The notes below the pieces were generated by a model. The model made no database searches. It saw nothing but the letters and a program-made list of their open reading frames with translations, and was not told the origin of the DNA. Of a stretch of 64,000 nucleotides of DNA, positions 34,917 through 44,163 are shown one piece after another. The translations under genes and the position numbers were made by a program. The DNA comes from Empedobacter brevis NBRC 14943 = ATCC 43319. GTDB taxonomy: Bacteria; Bacteroidota; Bacteroidia; Flavobacteriales; Weeksellaceae. The stretch's first letter is position 1; the number at the start of each line of letters is the position of its first letter. The stretch is taken from contig NZ_KB908297.1 in NCBI RefSeq assembly GCF_000382425.1, positions 62,001-126,000 of the forward strand, written 5' to 3'.

Positions 34917-35678
34917 TTAAATAATTCGACGAATACATCTTAATTTGTGCGAATATTTTTGAGAATCTGTATTGAAAATCCCATTCGTATCAATTGGATC
35001 AATACGAACTTTACCGTGTGCATGTAAAATCTTTCCATTACCGCACATTATTCCAACATGTATTATTCGTCCTTCTGCATTATCAAAAAAAGCTAAATCT
35101 CCGGGTTCTGCTTCTTCTACAAAACTTAAAACTTCTCCTATCTCAGCTTGCTGATAAGCATCACGCGGAATTTTATACCCTCCTATTTTATATACTTGTT
35201 GTGTCAATCCTGAACAATCAATTCCAAAAGAAGATTTTCCACCCCATAAATAAGGTACATTCAGGTAAGCTTTTGCTATTTCTACCAATTGGTCCTTCGA
35301 TTTTTTACCAGAGGTATATACACCAAAATATTCAAAACACTTTGAACCAATTTTTATTTTACTTTCATTCAACGAACGAACCTCAGCACCAATCGTCAAT
35401 GTCATCGGCAATCCGTTTTCCATAGCATGATTGTATGGATTTATCGCAAATTTCTCAATCAAATTATTGTGATATTCCTCTTCAGAAATGATAATGATTT
35501 GTTTTGGATCAAGCCAACCTTCATAACCATCAAAGGTTAACTGAACTTTCGTCCATTTTTCCAATTCTTCTAAAATAATTAACCTTTCTCCAAACAAAAC
35601 CTGACTCACCATTTCTGATGAATCTCTTGCTTCAGAGCGCAATGGCGCAACACTTACTTGACAAATGGCGTACTTCAT
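34917..35678 (-). CDS. NlpC/P60 peptidase with N-terminal SH3 domains (YkfC-like)
   Basis: Predicted gamma-D-glutamyl-L-diamino-acid endopeptidase that recycles or trims peptidoglycan peptides. 253 residues. N-terminal SH3-like region (VSVAPLRSEARDSSEMVSQV, YEGWLDPKQI), then the NlpC/P60 domain from about residue 130: YLWGGKSSFGIDCSGL with the catalytic Cys, His in GRIIHVGIM, and third polar residue in ILHAHGKV. No signal peptide, so likely cytoplasmic peptide recycling. It overlaps the O-methyltransferase stop at one base and is cotranscribed with it. Confidence 0.92.
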   Translation of the reverse strand: MKYAICQVSVAPLRSEARDSSEMVSQVLFGERLIILEELEKWTKVQLTFDGYEGWLDPKQIIIISEEEYHNNLIEKFAINPYNHAMENGLPMTLTIGAEVRSLNESKIKIGSKCFEYFGVYTSGKKSKDQLVEIAKAYLNVPYLWGGKSSFGIDCSGLTQQVYKIGGYKIPRDAYQQAEIGEVLSFVEEAEPGDLAFFDNAEGRIIHVGIMCGNGKILHAHGKVRIDPIDTNGIFNTDSQKYSHKLRCIRRII

Positions 35679-36325
35679 TATTTTTTTCGAATTAATGTAA
35701 TCCCATCACGAATAGGTAAAATAATTGACTCTACTCGTTTATCTTTCGTTACCATCTCATTAAATTCTTTTAGGATTTTTGTGGAAGGATCTTTTTTATC
35801 TTCCTCCTCCAACATTACTTTTCCATACCACAAAACATTGTCCACTAACATTGTTCCACCCGGACGAAGAAGTTCCAAAACCTTTTCAAAATAATAAGGA
35901 TAACTCTCTTTATCGGCATCAATAAAAGCTAAATCTACAGAATCTTTTTCAATTGTATTCAATTCTTCTCGTGCATCATTGATTCGGAAATCAATTTTTT
36001 GAGCAAATTCAGATTCGTCAAAATACTTACGACACAGATATTCTAATTCATCATTTTTATCCATCGTAATGATCTTCCCGTCCGAAGTCAATCCTTCTGC
36101 TAAACATAAGGTCGCATATCCAGTAAACGTTCCTAATTCTAAAATAGTTTTTGGAGCTAATATCTTTGACAATGTACTCAGCAAACGACCTTGATATTCG
36201 CCCGAAATCATGTGTGGTTGTGTTGTACATTGATAGGTTTCGACACGTAAACGCCCAAGAATTTCCGGCTCTTGTTCTACATGATGATCTAAATACGATT
36301 CTAAAACTGGTGAAATTTTTATCAT
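35678..36325 (-). CDS. Class I SAM-dependent O-methyltransferase
   Basis: 215 residues, caffeoyl-CoA/catechol O-methyltransferase-like family. SAM motif ILELGTFTGYATLCLAEGL near residue 62, DKNDELEYL, the metal-associated FIDADKESYPYY, and GGTMLVDNVLWYGKV. I chose the ATG at 36325 (MIKISPVLESYL). The frame runs on to 36391, but a -7 element lies between the two at 36342-36349. First gene of a two-gene unit with the NlpC/P60 gene. Confidence 0.92.
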   Translation of the reverse strand: MIKISPVLESYLDHHVEQEPEILGRLRVETYQCTTQPHMISGEYQGRLLSTLSKILAPKTILELGTFTGYATLCLAEGLTSDGKIITMDKNDELEYLCRKYFDESEFAQKIDFRINDAREELNTIEKDSVDLAFIDADKESYPYYFEKVLELLRPGGTMLVDNVLWYGKVMLEEEDKKDPSTKILKEFNEMVTKDKRVESIILPIRDGITLIRKK

Positions 36326-36341
36326 ACCTCTAAAAAGTCTA

Positions 36342-36349
36342 CAAAAATA
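36342..36349 (-). promoter_or_regulatory. -7 element for the O-methyltransferase gene
   Basis: Minus-strand TATTTTTG matches TAnnTTTG, about 17 bases before the ATG at 36325; it excludes the longer start at 36391. Confidence 0.55.
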
Positions 36350-36426
36350 AATAATTCGCATTGAATATTGGCTATATAAAGCGAATTTCAATGCGAATTG
36401 TTCTATATTTTTTAAAAAAATTTTTC

Positions 36427-38331
36427 TTAAACCTTTCCTTTTTGAATAAGTGTTACAATTTCCGGATCCAATAATGTCGATGTATCTCCAAAATCAGTCT
36501 CATCACTTGCTATTTTCCTTAAAATACGGCGCATAATTTTTCCACTTCTCGTTTTTGGCAAACCTGAAACAAACTGAATTTTGTCTGGTTTAGCAATTGC
36601 ACCTATTAATTTAGAAACTCCATTTTTAATTTCATTTTCTAACTCTTGTGATCCTTCTATCCCATCTTGTAAAATAACAAAAGCATACAAGGCATTTCCT
36701 TTAATATCATGTGGAAAACCAACTACAGCACTCTCCGCTACTGCTTCATTTTCGTTTATGGCATTTTCAACAGGAGCTGTTCCCAAATTATGCCCGGAAA
36801 CAATTACAACATCATCTACTCGGCCTGTGATTCTATAATTATCCATTGCATCACGGTAAGCTCCGTCACCTGTAAAATAATATCCAGGAAATGTAGAAAA
36901 GTATGTTTCGATGTAACGTTTATGGTCTCCATAAATTGTTCTCGCCATTGATGGCCAAGGAAATTTAATTGCCAAGCGTCCTTCTGCTTTTTCGTTAATT
37001 GTCTCTACTTCTTTTCCGTACTCATCCATCAAAACCGGTTGAATGCCCGGGAGGGGCAGAGTAGCAAACGTTGGGCGAAGCGGTGTTATACCTGCCAATG
37101 GAGAAATCATAATCGAGCCTGTTTCGGTCTGCCACCACGTATCGACAATTGGACAATTTCCTTTTCCTACATAATCATTTAACCAGTGCCAGGCTTCTTC
37201 GTTAATCGGTTCTCCTACAGACCCGAGTACTTTAAGACTTGATAAATCATATTTTTCAACATATTCCAATGATTCACGAGCTAGTGAACGAACGGCAGTA
37301 GGTGCAGTATAAAAATGTGTCACCTTCAACTTCTCAACAATTTCCCAAAAACGACCAAAATCCGGAAAACTCGGAATACCTTCGAACATAACGGAAGTTA
37401 CTCCGCAGGCTAACGGCCCGTAAATGATATAACTGTGACCGGTGATCCAACCAATATCTGCTGTACACCAATAAATATCGTTCGGATCCATTTGGAATAT
37501 ATTGTCAAACGAATAAGCGGTTTCGACCATATACCCTCCGCAAGTATGTACCATACCTTTCGGTTTACCGGTAGAACCTGATGTATATAAAATAAATAAT
37601 GGATCTTCTGCATCCATTACTTCAGCCGGGCAATGATTATCTACTTTATGCATTTCATCCATCCAAAATTTATCTCGCCCTCCTACCATCGAAGTAGGTT
37701 CTATCGCACGGCGGTATACGATACACGTTTGAATAGACGGACAATCTTTCAGCGCTTCATCAACAATCGATTTCAAGTTAATTGGTTTTGTTCCGCGATA
37801 AACTTCATTCGCTGTTACCAAAACTTTACATTGCGAATCATTAATACGAGAGGCAATTGCTAAAGAAGAAAATCCTGCAAAAACGATTGAATGTACTGCT
37901 CCGATTCTGGCACAAGCCAGCATTGCTATAGCCAATTCCGGAATCATCGGCATATAGATACAGACACGGTCACCTTTTTGTACCCCATTATTTTTTAAAA
38001 CATTTGCAAACTGACAAACTTTTGAATACAATTGACGGTATGTAATTATACGGGATTCTTCTAAAGGGTTATTGGGCTCCCAAATTAAGGCCGTTTTATT
38101 TCCATTTTTTTCTAAATGACGATCTAAAACGTTTTCAGTTATATTTAACTTTCCTCCTTGGAACCATTTAAAATCTGCTTTTTCAAAATTATACTCTAAT
38201 GTTTTGTCCCATTTTTGATGCCAAATAAAGTTTTCAGCTATTTTGTCCCAAAATTTCTCAGGATCTTTTACACTCTTTTTATGCTCTTTTTTGTATTCAG
38301 AAAAAGAATTGATTCTAAACTCATTCATCAT
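36427..38331 (-). CDS. acs: Acetyl-CoA synthetase (AMP-forming)
   Basis: Activates acetate to acetyl-CoA through acetyl-AMP. 634 residues, the normal length. AMP-binding motif YTSGSTGKPKGMVHT near residue 245, acetate-pocket region VDTWWQTETGSIMI, hinge and adenylation residues YFTGDGAYRD and ITGRVDDVVIVSGHNLGTAP, and the acetylation-site motif PKTRSGKIMRRILR at the C-terminus, where Lys acetylation usually switches the enzyme off. Two consecutive ATGs at the start make 38331 or 38328 possible. Monocistronic. Confidence 0.97.
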   Translation of the reverse strand: MMNEFRINSFSEYKKEHKKSVKDPEKFWDKIAENFIWHQKWDKTLEYNFEKADFKWFQGGKLNITENVLDRHLEKNGNKTALIWEPNNPLEESRIITYRQLYSKVCQFANVLKNNGVQKGDRVCIYMPMIPELAIAMLACARIGAVHSIVFAGFSSLAIASRINDSQCKVLVTANEVYRGTKPINLKSIVDEALKDCPSIQTCIVYRRAIEPTSMVGGRDKFWMDEMHKVDNHCPAEVMDAEDPLFILYTSGSTGKPKGMVHTCGGYMVETAYSFDNIFQMDPNDIYWCTADIGWITGHSYIIYGPLACGVTSVMFEGIPSFPDFGRFWEIVEKLKVTHFYTAPTAVRSLARESLEYVEKYDLSSLKVLGSVGEPINEEAWHWLNDYVGKGNCPIVDTWWQTETGSIMISPLAGITPLRPTFATLPLPGIQPVLMDEYGKEVETINEKAEGRLAIKFPWPSMARTIYGDHKRYIETYFSTFPGYYFTGDGAYRDAMDNYRITGRVDDVVIVSGHNLGTAPVENAINENEAVAESAVVGFPHDIKGNALYAFVILQDGIEGSQELENEIKNGVSKLIGAIAKPDKIQFVSGLPKTRSGKIMRRILRKIASDETDFGDTSTLLDPEIVTLIQKGKV

Positions 38332-38362
38332 TATTTATTTTGTGGTTTTGAATACACAATAT

Positions 38363-38398
38363 AAAAAAAGCGAGTCAATTTATCAAATTAACTCGCTT
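38363..38398 (-). terminator. Terminator of the mutS-M48 unit
   Basis: On the minus strand, stem AAGCGAGT/ACTCGCTT with inner AATTT/AAATT, followed by a run of seven T (38369-38363). Confidence 0.88.
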
Positions 38399-38425
38399 AT
38401 AATTTTAAAATGAATAAAAACTATC

Positions 38426-39229
38426 TTATTTTCCTTTATACGGACTTGCATTATAATATGCTAAAGCCGTTGGTAAAGCTTCTTTAATTTTTGCTATACG
38501 TGTTGCATCTGAAGGGTGAGTACTCAAAAAGTCTGAAACACTTGCATTTCCACTTTTTGCAGCCATACGTTCCCAAAAAGGAATTGCTTGAGAAGGATCA
38601 TAACCAGCCATTGCCATCAAATATAATCCTGTAACATCTGCATCTAATTCCATTTTACGAGAATAATTCAACAAACCAACTTGTGCTCCAACAGGATATA
38701 ATTTATCGAAAACAGCAGCATAATCAGCATTTGTAATCGTTCCTCCTACGATTTGCCCTAACCCTTGAGCAGCCATTTGCTGAGAAGCTTGTTCTGCACT
38801 ATGTCCAGCCAAAGCATGACCTATTTCGTGCCCCAATACTACCGCTAAACCTGTTGCATCTTTTGTTACCGGTAAGATTCCCGTATACACCGCAACCTTA
38901 CCACCCGGCATACACCAAGCATTTACTTCATTGGCTTGTAACAATGTAAATTGCCATTGGTAACCTTGTAATTGAGATGAGATTCCTTTTTCTTGGTAAT
39001 ATTTTTCGGCAGCATACTTTAAACGCTCCCCAACTGTTTGAACCATTTTCGCATCAGCTGTTCCTGTAATCACTTTACCTTTTTTTAGAACCTGAGAATA
39101 CTGGTTATAAGCCGTTGGAAATAAATCTGCATTAGAGACCAATGACAACGATTTTCTTCCTGTAACAGGATTTGTAGCACAAGAAGCTAAAACTAAAGCT
39201 CCTGTTAGAGTTAAAATTATTTTTTTCAT
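38426..39229 (-). CDS. M48-family metallopeptidase, lipoprotein
   Basis: Zinc protease resembling LoiP/BepA-type envelope quality-control enzymes. 267 residues from the ATG at 39229; lipobox LVLASC puts the lipidated Cys at 17. The zinc motif is GHEIGHALAGHSAE and the third ligand Glu lies in KMELDADVTGLYLM. No TPR repeats follow, so it is of the short LoiP type. The frame extends to 39268, inside mutS, but the lipoprotein signal fits the later start, 10 bp after the mutS stop. Confidence 0.93.
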   Translation of the reverse strand: MKKIILTLTGALVLASCATNPVTGRKSLSLVSNADLFPTAYNQYSQVLKKGKVITGTADAKMVQTVGERLKYAAEKYYQEKGISSQLQGYQWQFTLLQANEVNAWCMPGGKVAVYTGILPVTKDATGLAVVLGHEIGHALAGHSAEQASQQMAAQGLGQIVGGTITNADYAAVFDKLYPVGAQVGLLNYSRKMELDADVTGLYLMAMAGYDPSQAIPFWERMAAKSGNASVSDFLSTHPSDATRIAKIKEALPTALAYYNASPYKGK

Positions 39230-39239
39230 ATTTTTAAGT

Positions 39240-41831
39240 TTATTTCCCAAGTTTCTTTTTGATTTCATTCAGCTTCATCAATGCTTCAACAGGTGTTAAT
39301 GTATTGATATCCGTATTCATGATTTCTTCCCGAATCGATTCTAAAATCGGATCATCCAACTGAAAGAAACTCAACTGCATATTATCTTGCGTTATTTTTT
39401 CAGTTTTATTTGAAATTCCTTCCTCTGTTTTGGAAGCTTCTAAAACTTTCAAAACATCATTTGCTCTATCAACTACCCTTTTTGGCATCCCTGCCATTTT
39501 AGCAACATGTATACCAAAACTATGTTCACTACCTCCGGGAATCAATTTTCTCAAAAATAAAATGGTATCTTTTGTTTCTTTGATACTCACATTAAAATTT
39601 TTAATGCGCTCCATTGATTTCGACATTTCATTCAATTCATGATAATGCGTTGCAAACAATGTCTTTGGCTTCAAGGCACTTTGATGTAAGAATTCTGCTA
39701 TCGCCCATGCAATTGAAATTCCATCATATGTCGAAGTTCCTCGCCCAATTTCATCCAACAAAATCAAACTTCGTTCCGAAATGTTATTTAAGATACTTGC
39801 GGTTTCGTTCATTTCAACCATAAACGTCGATTCTCCTGAAGAAATATTATCAGAAGCTCCAACTCGGGTAAAAACTTTATCAATAATTCCTAATTCTGCC
39901 GCTTGTGCAGGGACAAAACTTCCCATTTGTGCCATCAAAACAATCAAGGCTGTTTGACGGAGTAATGCAGATTTACCCGACATATTTGGTCCGGTAATCA
40001 TAATAATTTGTTGGTTTTCAGAATTTAATTCAACATTATTCGAAACATATTGCTCTCCAATCGGCAATTGTTGCTCTATTACAGCATGACGGCCTTCTTT
40101 TATATTCAATTCAAACCCTTCATTTAAAACAGGTTTTGTATAATTATTTTTTTCGGCTATTTCTGCAAAAGTTGATAAGACATCTAAAAAAGCAATTGCT
40201 TTTGCCGTTTGTTGAATTGGTAAAAGTTTGGTTATAATTTCTTGTAACAAATCAATAAATAATTGATTTTCGATGGCAAGAATTTTTTCTTCAGCTCCGA
40301 GAATTTGTGTTTCATATTCTTTTAATTCTTCTGTAATATAGCGTTCAGCATTTACGAGTGTTTGTTTACGAATCCATTCTTCAGGCACTTTATCTTTGTG
40401 CGTATTTCGCACTTCAATATAATAGCCAAATACATTATTGAAAGCTATTTTTAACGAAGATATTCCCGTTCTTTCCGTTTCTCTCTGACACATTTGATCC
40501 AGGAAATCTTTTCCTGAAAATTGAATTTTACGTAAGTTATCCAGTTCTTCCGAAACTCCTTCTCTTATTACATTTCCTTTGACTATTTGATGTGGAGGTT
40601 CGTCTGAAAGCGTATCAAAAATCTTTTGTGTTAAACTTTCAATTGGTTCAATTCGCGTAAATAAATCTGCAACTTCTTTGATATTTGATTGTTCCGAAAT
40701 TGTCTTTATTTCTTCTGAAAGTTTTAGACTTTGCGCCAACTGCAACAATTGTCGGGGAGTAATTTTGCCTGTCGAAACTTTTCCTGCTAAACGCTCTAAA
40801 TCGGTTAATTGGCCTAGTTTTTCCCGTAAATCGTATCGAATATCTGCAAACTGATGAAAATATTCAACAATAATTTGACGTCTTTGAATTGTTTTCAAGT
40901 CTTTCAACACCATGACCATCCAACGGTTCAATAAACGAGCTCCCATTGGTGTTTTTGTGTCATCCAAAATATTCAGTAAGGTTACACCTTTTGGATGCGG
41001 TGAATAAACAAGTTCTAGATTTCGAATCGTAAAAGGATCCATCCAGACAAAACTTTCTTGATTTAGACGTTGAATTGACGTAATGTGTTGAATATCGAAA
41101 TGATGTGTATCATCCAAATAAGCTAAAATTGCTCCCGCAGAAATGACTCCTTCTTTCAAATCTTCGATTCCAAAGCCTTTTAAATTTTTCGTTCTGAAAA
41201 GTGTTGTTAATTTATCCACTGCAAAATCATATTGAAATGCCCAATCGTCTAACAAAAATTTGCTCTTAACATCAGAAAAATTATATTTTACTCGTTTCTG
41301 ATAAATGACCTCGCTGGGACGAAACGATTGAATAATCTTTGCGACTTGATCTTCTTGTCCTTCAGAAACCAAAAATTCTCCAGTTGAAACATCAAGCAAG
41401 GCAACTCCAAATGATTTATCTCCTTGATGAACCGCCATCAAAAAATTGTTTGATTTTGAAGATAAGACCTCATCCTGCAAGGCTACTCCCGGGGTTACCA
41501 ATTCGGTTACACCACGTTTTACAATTCCTTTTACCGTTTTAGGATCTTCAAGCTGATCGCAAATTGCAACACGCAAACCTGCTTTCACCAATTTAGGCAA
41601 ATATGTATTCAAACTATGGTGAGGAAATCCAGCCAAAGCACTATTATCAGAGCCATTGGCACGTTTCGTTAAAACAATATCTAAAATACGCGAACAACGT
41701 ACTGCATCTTCTCCAAATGTTTCGTAAAAATCTCCCACACGAAACAATAACATCGCATCAGGATATTTTGCCTTGATCTGGTTATATTGTTTCATTAGAG
41801 GAGTTTCCTTATTCTTTACTACTTTTGTCAA
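39240..41831 (-). CDS. mutS: DNA mismatch repair protein MutS
   Basis: Mismatch recognition ATPase. 863 residues. Mismatch-intercalating Phe-x-Glu in GDFYETFGEDA (Phe35, Glu37), Walker A TGPNMSGKSALLRQ, the DEIGRGTSTYDGISIAWA Walker B/D-loop region, and ATHYHELNEM. Divergent from the SpoU methyltransferase gene; no full-consensus promoter seen in the 44-bp gap. Confidence 0.98.
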   Translation of the reverse strand: MTKVVKNKETPLMKQYNQIKAKYPDAMLLFRVGDFYETFGEDAVRCSRILDIVLTKRANGSDNSALAGFPHHSLNTYLPKLVKAGLRVAICDQLEDPKTVKGIVKRGVTELVTPGVALQDEVLSSKSNNFLMAVHQGDKSFGVALLDVSTGEFLVSEGQEDQVAKIIQSFRPSEVIYQKRVKYNFSDVKSKFLLDDWAFQYDFAVDKLTTLFRTKNLKGFGIEDLKEGVISAGAILAYLDDTHHFDIQHITSIQRLNQESFVWMDPFTIRNLELVYSPHPKGVTLLNILDDTKTPMGARLLNRWMVMVLKDLKTIQRRQIIVEYFHQFADIRYDLREKLGQLTDLERLAGKVSTGKITPRQLLQLAQSLKLSEEIKTISEQSNIKEVADLFTRIEPIESLTQKIFDTLSDEPPHQIVKGNVIREGVSEELDNLRKIQFSGKDFLDQMCQRETERTGISSLKIAFNNVFGYYIEVRNTHKDKVPEEWIRKQTLVNAERYITEELKEYETQILGAEEKILAIENQLFIDLLQEIITKLLPIQQTAKAIAFLDVLSTFAEIAEKNNYTKPVLNEGFELNIKEGRHAVIEQQLPIGEQYVSNNVELNSENQQIIMITGPNMSGKSALLRQTALIVLMAQMGSFVPAQAAELGIIDKVFTRVGASDNISSGESTFMVEMNETASILNNISERSLILLDEIGRGTSTYDGISIAWAIAEFLHQSALKPKTLFATHYHELNEMSKSMERIKNFNVSIKETKDTILFLRKLIPGGSEHSFGIHVAKMAGMPKRVVDRANDVLKVLEASKTEEGISNKTEKITQDNMQLSFFQLDDPILESIREEIMNTDINTLTPVEALMKLNEIKKKLGK

Positions 41832-41875
41832 ATTATTATATATTTTGAACAGCTAAGTTAGTTAAAAACGAAGTG

Positions 41876-42406
41876 ATGAGAAAACTAAAATTAGACGAAT
41901 TAGGTCGCATTTCTGCGGAAGAATATAAAGGAATTGAAAAACATCCGATTGTTGTTGTATTAGATAACGTAAGGAGCATGCACAATGTAGGGGCTGTTTT
42001 TAGAACTTCAGATGCTTTTTTAATTGATAAAATTTATTTGTGCGGTATTACTGCTACGCCTCCGCATAAAGAAATTCATAAAACTGCCATCGGTGCTGAA
42101 AATTCAGTTGAATGGGAGTATGTAAAAGATTCGAATGAATTGGTTGCAAAGCTTAAGAAAGATAATTATCAAATTATTACCATAGAACAAACTGAAGGTT
42201 CTGTCTTATTAAATGAGTTTGAAGTTGATCACAATCAAAAATATGCCATTGTAATGGGAAATGAAGTGGATGGTGTTCAACAATCAATTATCGACCAATG
42301 TGATACATGTATTGAAATTCCTCAATCCGGGACAAAACATTCACTTAATGTTTCGGTTTGTACCGGAATCATTCTGTGGAAATGGTATGAGGGTTTTATG
42401 AAATAA
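41876..42406 (+). CDS. SpoU/TrmH-family RNA 2'-O-methyltransferase
   Basis: 176 residues, SPOUT fold. The three SpoU motifs are intact: LDNVRSMHNVGAVFRTSDAF, IVMGNEVDGV, and IEIPQSGTKHSLNVSVCTGI. The single-domain size suggests a tRNA (TrmH/TrmL-like) target, but the site is not inferable. A GTG three bases upstream (41873) is an alternative start. Closed by a terminator. Confidence 0.92.
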   Translation: MRKLKLDELGRISAEEYKGIEKHPIVVVLDNVRSMHNVGAVFRTSDAFLIDKIYLCGITATPPHKEIHKTAIGAENSVEWEYVKDSNELVAKLKKDNYQIITIEQTEGSVLLNEFEVDHNQKYAIVMGNEVDGVQQSIIDQCDTCIEIPQSGTKHSLNVSVCTGIILWKWYEGFMK

Positions 42407-42422
42407 ATCCTTTATTTAAACA

Positions 42423-42455
42423 AAAAAACTCAAACCAAATGGTTTGAGTTTTTTT
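42423..42455. terminator. Bidirectional terminator
   Basis: Stem AAAAAACTCAAACC/GGTTTGAGTTTTTT (42423-42436 with 42441-42454), loop AAAT. Between convergent genes. Confidence 0.92.
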
Positions 42456-42457
42456 GT

Positions 42458-43300
42458 TTATTGTTCAATTCTTAAAATTCTAAATGATTTTACAACATCA
42501 ATACTAGCATTTCCTGTTATTCCAGAGTTATCACTATAATTTGTGGCTGAAGTTGGCTTATATAATACTAACCTTATCCGTTCCCCAACTGTAAAATGAT
42601 GAATAAAATTAGGAATTGTAATCGTTTGGGAATTATTTGTTGCATACTGTTCAAAAGGCAACGTATTTGAAAAGATGTTTGTCCATACGGTACCATTAGT
42701 TGATTTTTGCAGAGCTAAAATAACTTGCGATGGTGATGACTTTGAAACAGTATTAACTTTTACTGTAACCATTCCTGAAAGCTGAAAATAGGATTCTTTC
42801 AAAAAATTAAAGGAATTAGAACTTAATTCTATATCGCTTGGATTATTAACTTGAATTTCAGAATTCTCCCATTTTAATTCAACTGGTTGACTAAGGTTAA
42901 TCGTTGCTAACTGATTTGTCGTCGTAAAATTTTGTATTGCATTTGTAGCTATTGCAAAATCTTTGGGAAATTTAAGCGATTTTATTTCATCCAGACTGCT
43001 TATTTTTTGCCAAATATAACCATCCCAAACAACGAACGAATTTGCATCTATAGTATTAGGGTTTATACCTGATGTAAGTTTATTAAAAGTGGTCATTCCT
43101 ATGACAGGGTTTGGAATTGTTGTTTTATCCCTATTATTTAATAATTGTCCCCTTGTAGGTAGAAAACCCTTTTTAGGAGTAATATTAGAGGTATTTAACT
43201 CTAATATTGCTGATTGATGTACAGAATTATTTCCTATAGAAATTTGAGCAAAAAGAGTGCAATAAAAATTAAGAATCAAAAAACATATATACTTTTTCAT
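42458..43300 (-). CDS. Secreted paralogue A with predicted jelly-roll C-terminus
   Basis: 280 residues. Signal peptide ending TLFAQ, then ISIGNNSVHQSAILELNTSN, GFLPTRGQLLNNRDKTTI, NPVIGMTTFNKL, a Bacteroidota secreted-protein N-terminus of unknown function. The C-terminal ~130 residues are beta-rich (YFQLSGMVTVKV, SQVILALQKSTNGTVWTNI, GERIRLVLYKPTS) and resemble TNF/C1q-like jelly rolls by pattern only. No T9SS sorting domain. Third and last gene of a tandem trio, 2 bp after its neighbour. Confidence 0.75.
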   Translation of the reverse strand: MKKYICFLILNFYCTLFAQISIGNNSVHQSAILELNTSNITPKKGFLPTRGQLLNNRDKTTIPNPVIGMTTFNKLTSGINPNTIDANSFVVWDGYIWQKISSLDEIKSLKFPKDFAIATNAIQNFTTTNQLATINLSQPVELKWENSEIQVNNPSDIELSSNSFNFLKESYFQLSGMVTVKVNTVSKSSPSQVILALQKSTNGTVWTNIFSNTLPFEQYATNNSQTITIPNFIHHFTVGERIRLVLYKPTSATNYSDNSGITGNASIDVVKSFRILRIEQ

Positions 43301-43302
43301 AC

Positions 43303-44154
43303 CTATCCTATTTTTTGAATTTTAATTACTTTACCATACGTTAATCCAGTTGGTGCACTAATTACAGCAGAAGTTGAATGGTTTTCTCCGTTTGATTTAA
43401 AAACTGTACATCTTATTAATGAATTTGCAGGTAAATCTATTACAGTTGGTGCTATATTATTACTTCTATTGTTAAGCCCGGTTCCATAGCCCCAAACACC
43501 ATAAGTCTTAAGTTTTTGTGTCCAAGTTGATCCATTATCAGTAGAAACTTCTAACTTTAATTCTAAATTAGTATTTGAATTAATTGGTATTGATGGATTA
43601 TAATTGATAAATCCTGAAATTTCATATAATCCTGCGTTATTGATTTTAAATGAATTATCATTTACTAAATCAATATTATTCCCTGTGTTCAACATAATTG
43701 ATGAAGAAGAAAATTTAAGGACAATAGGCGCTATATTAATATTATTACCAGTAGTTGTAGTTGTATTTTGAGGTGTTGTGATACCATTTGCTGATTCTGC
43801 AATAAAAAATACTTGCGGAAGAAGTTCTCTCTTCACCTCTTCAATATCGGATAAACTCGCCCACTTAGTTCCATTCCAAAAGTAATACATATTTGCAAAT
43901 ACTTTATTTGTTCCGATTCCACTATCCAATAAATTATAGACAAGTAGTCCTGTTGCCGGATTTTCAACTGTTACTTTATCTCTGTTATTCAGTAACTGTA
44001 ACCTTGGAAGTAAAAAACCTCTTTTCGGAGTTATTGTAGAAACATCTATATCTAAAACGGAAGATGTATTTGGCGTAGATGTCCCTATACCAAATTGAGC
44101 CATTAACAAATTGAACCCAAAGAGTAAAAGGGTTATAAAGGTATATTTTTTCAT
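43303..44154 (-). CDS. Secreted paralogue B with predicted jelly-roll C-terminus
   Basis: 283 residues, signal peptide ending LLMAQ. Same plan as its neighbours: FGIGTSTPNTSSVLDIDVST, GFLLPRLQLLNNRDKVT, YYFWNGTKWASLSDIEEVKR, then a beta-rich half with GLYEISGFINYNP, LELKLEVSTDNGSTWTQ and NSLIRCTVFKSNGE. Asn/Thr-rich. Second of three. Confidence 0.75.
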   Translation of the reverse strand: MKKYTFITLLLFGFNLLMAQFGIGTSTPNTSSVLDIDVSTITPKRGFLLPRLQLLNNRDKVTVENPATGLLVYNLLDSGIGTNKVFANMYYFWNGTKWASLSDIEEVKRELLPQVFFIAESANGITTPQNTTTTTGNNINIAPIVLKFSSSSIMLNTGNNIDLVNDNSFKINNAGLYEISGFINYNPSIPINSNTNLELKLEVSTDNGSTWTQKLKTYGVWGYGTGLNNRSNNIAPTVIDLPANSLIRCTVFKSNGENHSTSAVISAPTGLTYGKVIKIQKIG

Positions 44155-44163
44155 AGGTTGGTT